NCBI GenBank assembly: GCA_964456985.1
Contig: CAYWDH010000077.1
Location: 1 to 8,682, forward strand
Length of the DNA stretch: 8,682 bases
Origin: WJMT01 sp964456985
GTDB lineage: Bacteria > Acidobacteriota > Aminicenantia > Aminicenantales > Aminicenantaceae
Reading direction: 5' to 3'
The position numbers were made by a program, and so were the translations under genes. The notes under the pieces were generated by a model. That model was not told where the DNA came from, searched no databases, and saw nothing but the letters and a program-made list of their open reading frames with translations. Every line of letters begins with the position of its first letter. Within the stretch, counting starts at the first letter, position 1. Below are positions 1 to 5,399 of the stretch, one piece after another.

Positions 1-79
1 GGTCCTTCACCGCGAATGCCCTGCAACAATGCAGATGCTGTGAGATCGGCTCGCCCGAAGGGTAAAATATGTATGCATT
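1..79. repeat. Possible end of a dispersed repeat, running off the left edge
   Basis: This stretch contains no convincing gene. It holds a small hairpin (CTGCA at 21-25 and TGCAG at 30-34, with a 4-nt loop). Positions 48-68 resemble the reverse complement of 8660-8680 at the other window edge: 15 of 21 positions match, with the shared core CCGAAGG followed by TAAA. On the minus strand one frame is open from about 63 to the edge and reads protein-like (PFGRADLTASALLQ), but it has no start codon and no ribosome binding site. An interspersed repeat explains this better than a gene fragment, although a partial gene leaving the window cannot be excluded. Confidence 0.3.
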
Positions 80-189
80 ATAAAATTAAAGTCATTACAT
101 GAATTAATGTCACGATCATGTTCCTGATGGATAACACATGAAAACGAGTCAATCATGATAAATATGTATGGAAATGCATACATATTTTA
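63..189. repeat. AT-rich inverted repeat, 17-bp perfect arms, with a nested hairpin
   Basis: The arm at 63-79 is the exact reverse complement of 173-189. Between them is another copy of AAATATGTATG (160-170), which pairs with 177-187 across a 6-nt loop. The motif therefore occurs three times: direct at 65-75, direct at 160-170 and inverted at 177-187. The right-hand arm can pair locally or with the distant arm, but not both. The stop codon of the threonine aldolase gene (187-189, minus strand) lies inside the arm. On the plus strand the local hairpin runs into TTTTA. It could act as a weak bidirectional terminator or be the boundary of a repeat element. The stem is A/T rich, so termination strength is uncertain. 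Confidence 0.6.
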
Positions 190-1221
190 TGAATGAAGGA
201 TGTTGGTGAAGGCGGTGATAGCTCTCTTTATATCCTCATCATCGATGCCTCTGTTTGTGACAAAACGGATCCCCTGAGGAACCGAAAGAGCCAAAATCCC
301 TTCTTGTTTGAGTTTTTCCAACAAATCCGCAATAGACAAATGAGGATGTTCGAATCCAAAAATAATGATATCTGTCTCTACTTCCTCTGGATCTAACTTT
401 ATTCCGGGAAGCCGATAGATAGCAAGAGCCAGTTTTTTTGCTCTTTCATGGTCCTCTTTCAGCCTTGAGACCATTTTTTTCAATGCTACAATACCTGGAG
501 CGGCAATGACCCCTACCTGCCTCATAGCGCCTCCCAGTGCTTTCCGTACCCTTCGGCTAAAATCAATAAAATCCTTGGGTCCGGCTAAAATGGAACCAAT
601 AGGAGCGGAGAGTCCTTTTGACAGGCAAAACATAACTGAATCCGCTTTTTCTGTATATTCTTTTACCTGAACCCCGGATGCCACACTGGCATTGAATATG
701 CGGGCCCCATCCAGATGGACCCTAATCCCATGCCTGTCCGCTATCTTTCTTATGGCTCTCATATTTTCTAAAGGAACCACAGCGCCTCCCCAGTTGTTAT
801 GGGTGTTTTCTATGCATATAAGGGAGGTTCTGGGCAGGTGTACGGATGGTTTTTTTATGTTTCTTTCGACTTCATCCGGATCCATAGCGCCTCTGTGAGA
901 TGTGAGCACTCTGGGAGAGACCCGTGAAATGAAGGTCATATGAGTGGACTCCATGTTGTAGATATGCGAACGGGCTTCTATGATCACTTCGTCCAGTTCA
1001 CGGGTCCAGGCTTTTATGGCTATGGAATTCCCCATTGTCCCGGATGGAACAAACAGGGCCGCCTGCTTTCCCATCAGCTCTGCTGCCAGAGATTCCAGCT
1101 TTTTTACTGTCGGGTCGTCTCCTAAAACATCATCTCCCACCACAGCTTCAGCCATGGCTTTGCGCATCTCGGGCGTAGGTTTGGTGACGGTATCTGAACG
1201 AAAATCCGCATATTTTCTCAT
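187..1221 (-). CDS. ltaE: Low-specificity L-threonine aldolase (PLP-dependent)
   Basis: This cytoplasmic fold-type I PLP enzyme cleaves L-threonine or L-allo-threonine to glycine and acetaldehyde. It opens with the family hallmark DFRSDTVTKPT and continues with GDDVLGDDPTV. Numbered from the start chosen here, SGT (60-62) is the phosphate-binding segment, H86 should stack on PLP, HLDGAR (169-174) carries the PLP-ring Asp171 and the carboxylate-binding Arg174, and LSKG holds Schiff-base Lys202. R319 in GIRFVTN matches the second substrate-carboxylate arginine. At 344 aa the length is normal. Two ATG codons are adjacent; GGAAGGAG lies only 2 nt before the first but 5 nt before the second, so the second (1221) is preferred. 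The Gly-Gly normally following the H-x4-E segment is replaced by Ser-Thr-His, so substrate preference could differ. The gene is monocistronic as seen here and divergent from the plus-strand operon. Confidence 0.95.
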   Translation of the reverse strand: MRKYADFRSDTVTKPTPEMRKAMAEAVVGDDVLGDDPTVKKLESLAAELMGKQAALFVPSGTMGNSIAIKAWTRELDEVIIEARSHIYNMESTHMTFISRVSPRVLTSHRGAMDPDEVERNIKKPSVHLPRTSLICIENTHNNWGGAVVPLENMRAIRKIADRHGIRVHLDGARIFNASVASGVQVKEYTEKADSVMFCLSKGLSAPIGSILAGPKDFIDFSRRVRKALGGAMRQVGVIAAPGIVALKKMVSRLKEDHERAKKLALAIYRLPGIKLDPEEVETDIIIFGFEHPHLSIADLLEKLKQEGILALSVPQGIRFVTNRGIDDEDIKRAITAFTNILHS

Positions 1222-1245
1222 CATATCTCCTTCCGGTCTGTTCCT

Positions 1246-1274
1246 ACTTTAGACCTTTAATACAAAATTTTCAA
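1246..1274 (-). promoter_or_regulatory. Candidate sigma-70-type promoter for the threonine aldolase gene
   Basis: On the minus strand, TTGAAA (1269-1274) matches the -35 consensus at 5 of 6 positions. It is separated by exactly 17 nt from TAAAGT (1246-1251), which matches the -10 consensus at 4 of 6. This would start transcription a few bases upstream of the GGAAGGAG ribosome binding site and give a very short leader. The assignment is by motif and spacing only; the surrounding DNA is A/T rich, so chance matches are likely. Confidence 0.35.
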
Positions 1275-1337
1275 TATTGATTGGTTTGCAAAATATATTT
1301 AAAACAAAAATTGACCGATCTGGCAACACTTTTGATG

Positions 1338-1366
1338 TTTACTTGGTTATTAATCTATGGTATAGA
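1338..1366 (+). promoter_or_regulatory. Candidate extended -10 promoter for the plus-strand operon
   Basis: TTTACT (1338-1343) and TATAGA (1361-1366) are 17 nt apart, and TGG directly before the -10 gives an extended -10 element. Both hexamers match consensus at 4 of 6 positions. The predicted start near 1373 leaves a leader of about 43 nt before the PASTA gene. The -10 lies inside the 1350-1370 palindrome, which is the usual geometry of a repressor-controlled promoter. Confidence 0.35.
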
Positions 1367-1370
1367 TTAA
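1350..1370. promoter_or_regulatory. Operator-like 21-bp palindrome in the divergent intergenic region
   Basis: TTAATCTAT at 1350-1358 and ATAGATTAA at 1362-1370 are perfect 9-bp inverted arms around the 3-nt centre GGT. The size and symmetry suit a dimeric helix-turn-helix regulator. The site overlaps the candidate -10 of the plus-strand operon and sits about 130 bp upstream of the aldolase start. No regulator gene is present in the window, so the binding protein is unknown. No T-run follows, which argues against a terminator. Confidence 0.5.
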
Positions 1371-1404
1371 GTTGATTCCTCGTCAACCGGGATTACTCAT
1401 GAGT
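1371..1404 (+). promoter_or_regulatory. Leader with two small inverted repeats before the PASTA gene
   Basis: GTTGA (1371-1375) pairs with TCAAC (1383-1387) across a 7-nt loop, and ACTCATGAGT (1395-1404) is a perfect 10-bp palindrome. Both lie between the predicted transcription start and the start codon at 1416. The only Shine-Dalgarno-like bases (GAG, 1401-1403) are inside the second palindrome and 12 nt from the ATG, so translation initiation may be weak or structure-dependent. Confidence 0.3.
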
Positions 1405-1415
1405 TTGATATAATA

Positions 1416-2129
1416 ATGATAAATAAATACTACAAAATACTGGTGATTATCCTTATCTTTTTAAACCTTTTTTTTCTCTCCGCCGCAGTGGCTTACAAAA
1501 TCACAATAGCAGGTGAAATGGCCAATGTCCCTGACCTTACGGGAAAAACACTTGATGAAGCCAAAGACATGCTCCAGGAAAAAAAGCTCTCCATAGTCAA
1601 AAGTGGCGTTGAACTGGATAAACAATTTGAAAGAGGAAAAATCATTTCTCAGGACCCCCCGCCTAAATCCAGAGTCAAGCTTAATAAAATAGTCAAAGTG
1701 GTCCTGAGTGCCGGTCTGGAAAAGGTCGAAGTTCCAAAACTAACCGGACAAAACCTTCAATCCGTTGATATAATATTCCAGGAAGTGGGTCTTGTAAAAG
1801 GAAACATATCTCACGTTCACACATCTGCCTTTCCTGCAGGAAGAGTGATCAGTCAATATCCTCCAGAAAAAACAGAAGTCCCGGTTCATTCGAGTGTCAA
1901 CCTGCTTGTAAGCCAGGGAAATTTAGAAGCAAGATATCTGATGCCAGACCTTCTTGGAAAACAGGCATCAAAAGTCATCGAGAGATTAAAAGAAATGGGA
2001 TTCCGCATAGGAGATATCAGGCGTTCCTATTATCCCGGACTGAGGTCCGGAATCATAATCAATCAAACCCCAAGCCAAGGGACCCAGATAAGAAAACGAA
2101 ATATCATATCTTTGGAGGTCAGCAGATAA
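1416..2129 (+). CDS. Membrane-anchored three-PASTA-domain protein without kinase domain
   Basis: The 237-aa protein has a short basic N-terminus (NKYYK), one hydrophobic segment at about residues 8-27 that serves as a membrane anchor or uncleaved signal, and then three consecutive PASTA repeats at about 35-99, 104-167 and 174-236. Each repeat shows the family pattern: VPDLTGK / VPKLTGQ / MPDLLGK near its start, a helix with conserved Ala/Val, then IISQDPP / VISQYPP / IINQTPS, and a final beta-strand ending in V.LxVS. PASTA domains typically bind muropeptides or beta-lactams and occur in Ser/Thr kinases and penicillin-binding proteins. Here there is no kinase or transpeptidase, so an exported wall-binding or adaptor role is inferred. 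No alternative start exists between the in-frame stop at 1368 and the ATG, and the Shine-Dalgarno sequence is poor. The stop overlaps the next start (TAATG), so expression is coupled to rpe. Family assignment is secure; function is not. Confidence 0.9.
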   Translation: MINKYYKILVIILIFLNLFFLSAAVAYKITIAGEMANVPDLTGKTLDEAKDMLQEKKLSIVKSGVELDKQFERGKIISQDPPPKSRVKLNKIVKVVLSAGLEKVEVPKLTGQNLQSVDIIFQEVGLVKGNISHVHTSAFPAGRVISQYPPEKTEVPVHSSVNLLVSQGNLEARYLMPDLLGKQASKVIERLKEMGFRIGDIRRSYYPGLRSGIIINQTPSQGTQIRKRNIISLEVSR

Positions 2130-2797
2130 TGGTCCAAATCGCCCCATCAATTCTTTCCACAAACTATGCCAACCTGGGAAAAGCTGTGAAAATTGCAGAC
2201 AAAGGAGGCGCTGATGTCGTCCACATCGATATTATGGACGGACACTTTGTGCCCAATCTGACATTTGGACCCAAATTGGTCGAAGACATACGTGATATTA
2301 CTGACCTGCCTCTGGATGTGCATCTTATGGTCGATAATCCCCGTGAAATGATACCAAAATTCAGTAAAGCCGGCGCTGATTGGGTATCTGTTCAAATCGA
2401 AGCCACAGTCCATGCCCACAAGGATATTTCCATGATCAAAGAGCTCGGGAAAAAAGCCGGAGTGGTTCTCAACCCGGCAACTCCCATACATATGCTCAAT
2501 GAAATCATTACCGAGGTCGATTATGTTCTTATTATGTCAGTTAATCCAGGGTGGGGAGGTCAGGAGTTCATTGAGTCCTGTTTTCATAAAATATCACAAC
2601 TGAGAAGCTGGATAAACGGGCAAAAGCTTGACGTCAAAATAGAGGTCGATGGCGGAGTCAAACTCAAAAATATGGAGAGAGTGGTGAAAAGCGGGGCTGA
2701 TATCTTAGTCATTGGGTCAGCTATATATAACAGTAAAGATCCTCTAGAAACTCTGGCGAAAATAAAAAAAAGCATTCAGAAATATAATCAAAAATGA
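2129..2797 (+). CDS. rpe: Ribulose-phosphate 3-epimerase
   Basis: This enzyme interconverts D-ribulose 5-phosphate and D-xylulose 5-phosphate in the pentose phosphate pathway, in the cytoplasm. The 222-aa TIM-barrel protein is full length. It shows the family signatures IAPSILSTNYANLG (4-17), HIDIMDGHFVPNLTFGP (32-48), LDVHLMV (62-68), LNPATP (114-119), MSVNPGWGGQ (136-145), VDGGV (173-177) and a phosphate-binding GSAIY (196-200). Expected metal ligands are H32, D34, H65 and D174, with D34 and D174 acting as the catalytic acid/base pair. Small deviations are Gln at 89, where E. coli Rpe has His in its FHPEA segment, and Trp instead of the usual Phe in NPGFGGQ. GGAGG at 2114-2118 lies 10 nt before the ATG, which overlaps the stop of the PASTA gene by one base. 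Confidence 0.97.
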   Translation: MVQIAPSILSTNYANLGKAVKIADKGGADVVHIDIMDGHFVPNLTFGPKLVEDIRDITDLPLDVHLMVDNPREMIPKFSKAGADWVSVQIEATVHAHKDISMIKELGKKAGVVLNPATPIHMLNEIITEVDYVLIMSVNPGWGGQEFIESCFHKISQLRSWINGQKLDVKIEVDGGVKLKNMERVVKSGADILVIGSAIYNSKDPLETLAKIKKSIQKYNQK

Positions 2798-3741
2798 ACT
2801 GTTTGGTCACTGGAGCGGCAGGATTCATCGGGTCACATCTATGTGAAAAACTGCTCAATTCCGGCTTTTCTGTCATTGGGATCGACTCATTCACTGATTA
2901 TTATTCGAAAGAGCTTAAGAAAGAAAACCTCTCTTCCCTTTTAGAAAAACAAAAATTTGAGTTTATTAAAGGAGACATAAACCATATCAATATCAACAAA
3001 TACATAGAAAAAAGCGATACGGTATTTCATCTTGCTGCCCAGGCCGGAGTCCGGGCGAGCTGGGGGGATTATTTCGCGACCTACACAAAAAACAACATTG
3101 AATCCACACAGAAAATTCTTGAAGCCTGCAAAAAAAACAAAATGAAAAAGATCGTATATGCCTCTTCCTCCTCTGTGTACGGAAACACTCCGGACCTTCC
3201 CATGAAAGAGACGAGCCGTTTGTTCCCTTACTCTCCGTACGGAGTCACGAAATTGGCTGCAGAGAACCTCTGTTCCCTCTATTATAAAAACTATGGAGTG
3301 CCTGTTGTTTCTCTAAGATATTTTACTGTTTACGGCCCCAGACAGAGACCTGATATGGCTTTTCATAAATTTTTCAAAGCCATTGGAGAAAACAATCCCA
3401 TAGAAATTTACGGTTCAGGAGAACAAACCAGAGATTTTACTTATATAGATGATACCGTTAATGCCAGCATGGCTGCAGCGGAAAAAGGCATACCAGGGAA
3501 AATCTATAACCTTGGAAGCGGAAACCATCAGAAACTGTCTGTTGTCTTTCCTCTCTTGAAAGAAATCTGTGGTAAGAAAGTTAAAATAAAAAATGTCGAA
3601 ACACAAAAAGGAGATGTCAAACATACCTATGCAAGCATTTACAGAGCCCAAAAAGACCTTGACTACCTTCCCAGGACAACACTCAAAGAAGGCCTGGAGC
3701 AAGAATGGTTATGGATAAAAAAGATATATTCTTTTAAATGA
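2794..3741 (+). CDS. NAD-dependent nucleotide-sugar epimerase/dehydratase (extended SDR)
   Basis: The protein is a 315-aa extended short-chain dehydrogenase of the GalE / UDP-glucuronate 4-epimerase group. The N-terminal Rossmann fold has TGAAGFIGSH (6-15) for NAD binding, and D31 after beta-2 favours NAD over NADP. LAAQAGVRASW (80-90) precedes the cofactor strand. The catalytic residues lie in the Ser cluster 124-127 and the Y149-x3-K153 motif (YSPYGVTK). RYFTVYGPRQRPDMAF (175-190) and the substrate-loop RDFTYIDD (213-220) are typical of UDP-hexose or UDP-hexuronate 4-epimerases. The exact substrate cannot be read from sequence. The product would feed lipopolysaccharide, capsule or glycan synthesis. 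The ATG overlaps the rpe stop by 4 nt (ATGA) and has no clear Shine-Dalgarno of its own, which implies translational coupling. Confidence 0.92.
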   Translation: MNCLVTGAAGFIGSHLCEKLLNSGFSVIGIDSFTDYYSKELKKENLSSLLEKQKFEFIKGDINHININKYIEKSDTVFHLAAQAGVRASWGDYFATYTKNNIESTQKILEACKKNKMKKIVYASSSSVYGNTPDLPMKETSRLFPYSPYGVTKLAAENLCSLYYKNYGVPVVSLRYFTVYGPRQRPDMAFHKFFKAIGENNPIEIYGSGEQTRDFTYIDDTVNASMAAAEKGIPGKIYNLGSGNHQKLSVVFPLLKEICGKKVKIKNVETQKGDVKHTYASIYRAQKDLDYLPRTTLKEGLEQEWLWIKKIYSFK

Positions 3742-3778
3742 TATGTTACACTATTGATATACGGAAAAGGAAAGAATT

Positions 3779-4576
3779 ATGAGAAAATACATTTTGGTCG
3801 GAGTCATTATTATCTCCCTCTTCGCTCTAACCTGTAAAAAAAGTGAACTGGAAATAGATCCCAGCATCGCTTCAAATGAACAAGCCCTTTTTGAAACAGG
3901 ACAAAAATTCATTAAAAAGAATCCTGAAAAAGGACGTCTCTATCTGAGGCAGGTCATTGATGCCTTCCCTCAAAGCTTCTATGCCCAAAGAGCTATGCTG
4001 GCTATTGCAGACTCCTATTACAGCAAAGGAGATGAGGGCAATATGATCATAGCTGCATCAGAGTATAGAGAATTTATCTCCCGGTTTCCATACAGTCCTT
4101 CAGCCCCTTATGCCCAGTACCGTATTGCTATGTCTTATTTTAAGAAAGCACAAAAACCAGGCAAAGACCAAACAAAAACACAAACAGCCCTGGAGGGATT
4201 TAAAACACTGATAACAAAATATCCAACGAGCGAAGAAGCTGAAGAGGCAAATGAAAAAATTAAAGAATGTGAAGAGAAATTAGCAAAGCATTCTTTTATA
4301 ATAGCCAAGCATTATTATCAAGTGAGAGCCTATAATGCTTCCATAGATCGTTTAGAGGAGATTCTTACGCAATACCCTCTTTTTTCAGAGATGGACAGAC
4401 TGTATTTCTTTTTAGCTGATTCATATTACCAGAGCAAACGCCAGGAACAGTCTCTCCCCTATTTTAGAAAACTGATATCAGATTATCCGGACAGTAAATT
4501 CGCAAAGAAAGCGACAAAAAGACTTGAAGAATATGAAGAAACACATAAGTCCCCGGAAAAGGGATCATTTTATTAA
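3779..4576 (+). CDS. bamD: BamD-like outer-membrane assembly lipoprotein (TPR)
   Basis: BamD is the essential lipoprotein partner of BamA in the complex that inserts beta-barrel proteins into the outer membrane. This 265-aa protein has a signal segment (2-18) ending at Cys19, the likely lipidated residue, followed by Lys20, which does not signal inner-membrane retention. The lipobox ALTC is atypical, with Ala at -3 and Thr at -1. TPR-like helical repeats follow at about 35-240, with recurrent YP/FP-S turns (FPQSFYA, FPYSPSAPYAQYRIAMSYF, YPTSEEA, YPLFSEM, YPDSKFA). The stretch KDQTKTQTALEGFKTLITKYP and the later LAKHSFIIAKHYYQVRAYNASIDRLEEILTQYP closely follow the BamD/YfiO family pattern. AAGG lies 8 nt before the ATG. 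The protein is followed directly by an outer-membrane barrel gene, a plausible client. A YbgF/CpoB-like TPR protein is the main alternative but is less likely. Confidence 0.88.
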   Translation: MRKYILVGVIIISLFALTCKKSELEIDPSIASNEQALFETGQKFIKKNPEKGRLYLRQVIDAFPQSFYAQRAMLAIADSYYSKGDEGNMIIAASEYREFISRFPYSPSAPYAQYRIAMSYFKKAQKPGKDQTKTQTALEGFKTLITKYPTSEEAEEANEKIKECEEKLAKHSFIIAKHYYQVRAYNASIDRLEEILTQYPLFSEMDRLYFFLADSYYQSKRQEQSLPYFRKLISDYPDSKFAKKATKRLEEYEETHKSPEKGSFY

Positions 4577-4601
4577 AATATAACTAACTGGAGGTTATAA
4601 T

Positions 4602-5381
4602 ATGACAAAAAAGATATGGCTGTCAGTTATAATCATATTGGTGGTTGCCTTACCCCCTTTAGCTGAAGCTCAATTTCAAGATTACACGTTTACAGCAAGA
4701 CAGATACGGTTAGGAATAGAGGGAGAATTTATAGATCGCATGATAACCTGGGGCGAAGACCAAAGTGAGATGTCCTCTCTAAAAAGTTATCTTTTCCTTT
4801 GCAAACCCGGGTATGAAATTAGAGAAGGAACGTCCGTACGAGCTATCTTAGGGTATTCTCTTTCTAATTTTAACGAAATGGTTTTTAGGGAGCTTCCTTT
4901 TTCTTTAGAGTTAAACACAGGGAACATAGATGGATTGGCTCTGGGTGGGGAAGCCCTGATAAAAATCATTAAAATTTCCCGTATCACCATAAGCGCAAGA
5001 GGACAGTTCATCTATTATCTTGGATTTAAAGAACAATGGAGCCTCCCTGAACTCAATGTGGAAGGAACAGCGACAGGAAATCCTTCCTGGTCCCGTTTCA
5101 GCGTAGGCCCGAAAATCTCCTATCAAGCCACTGACTATCTGAGGCCCTACATCACGGTAAACTATGACACCCTGTGGGGAAAGGTTAAAATGAACGAAGA
5201 AATTGAAGAATTAACCGGAGAGCAGGAGACAAAAATACAGTCAAAAAGCAACTTTAATTTCTCAGTCGGAACTCTTTATGAAGTCATAAACAGGCTTGAC
5301 CTAAAGATAGAAGCATTCATACTTCCCCTGGAAAAAGATGTTGGTCTCGGTATTGCCCTCGGGGCTATTTATTCATTTTAA
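4602..5381 (+). CDS. Outer-membrane beta-barrel protein of unrecognised family
   Basis: I do not recognise a named family. The 259-aa protein has a clear Sec signal peptide: KK at 3-4, hydrophobic residues 5-20 and predicted cleavage after AEA (21-23), giving a mature N-terminus at Gln24. The mature part alternates hydrophobic and polar residues in beta-strand-like segments (for example RQIRLGIEGEF, SVRAILGYSL, ITISARGQFIYYLG, RFSVGPKISYQ, LRPYITVNYDT, NFNFSVGTLYEV, LDLKIEAFILPL, GLGIALGAIYSF). It ends in aromatic Phe, which matches the C-terminal recognition signal of BamA/BamD clients. About 8-10 strands are possible. A charged stretch at 196-213 looks like an extracellular loop. GGAGG is 7 nt before the ATG. 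Its place between bamD and a secreted protease suggests an envelope role, but no transport or adhesion function can be assigned. Confidence 0.8.
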   Translation: MTKKIWLSVIIILVVALPPLAEAQFQDYTFTARQIRLGIEGEFIDRMITWGEDQSEMSSLKSYLFLCKPGYEIREGTSVRAILGYSLSNFNEMVFRELPFSLELNTGNIDGLALGGEALIKIIKISRITISARGQFIYYLGFKEQWSLPELNVEGTATGNPSWSRFSVGPKISYQATDYLRPYITVNYDTLWGKVKMNEEIEELTGEQETKIQSKSNFNFSVGTLYEVINRLDLKIEAFILPLEKDVGLGIALGAIYSF

Positions 5382-5399
5382 CCAATGGAGGAGACTATT

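Noticed and set aside
193..396. Plus-strand open frame of 67 codons
   Set aside because: It lies antisense inside the well-supported threonine aldolase gene, has no family signature and is explained as a shadow frame. The same applies to plus-strand frames at 692-898, 940-1125 and 980-1252.
1311..1316. TTGACC as the -35 of the plus-strand operon promoter
   Set aside because: The 17-nt position downstream reads GATGTT, which is not a -10. The TTTACT/TATAGA pair with an extended -10 fits better.
2147..2491. Minus-strand open frame of 114 codons inside rpe
   Set aside because: It is antisense to a fully conserved rpe gene, its sequence is low-information and unrecognisable, and nothing supports a start signal.
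3415..3702. Minus-strand open frames within the epimerase, barrel, protease and recN genes
   Set aside because: All lie opposite strongly conserved coding sequence and show no domain, signal peptide or operon context of their own.
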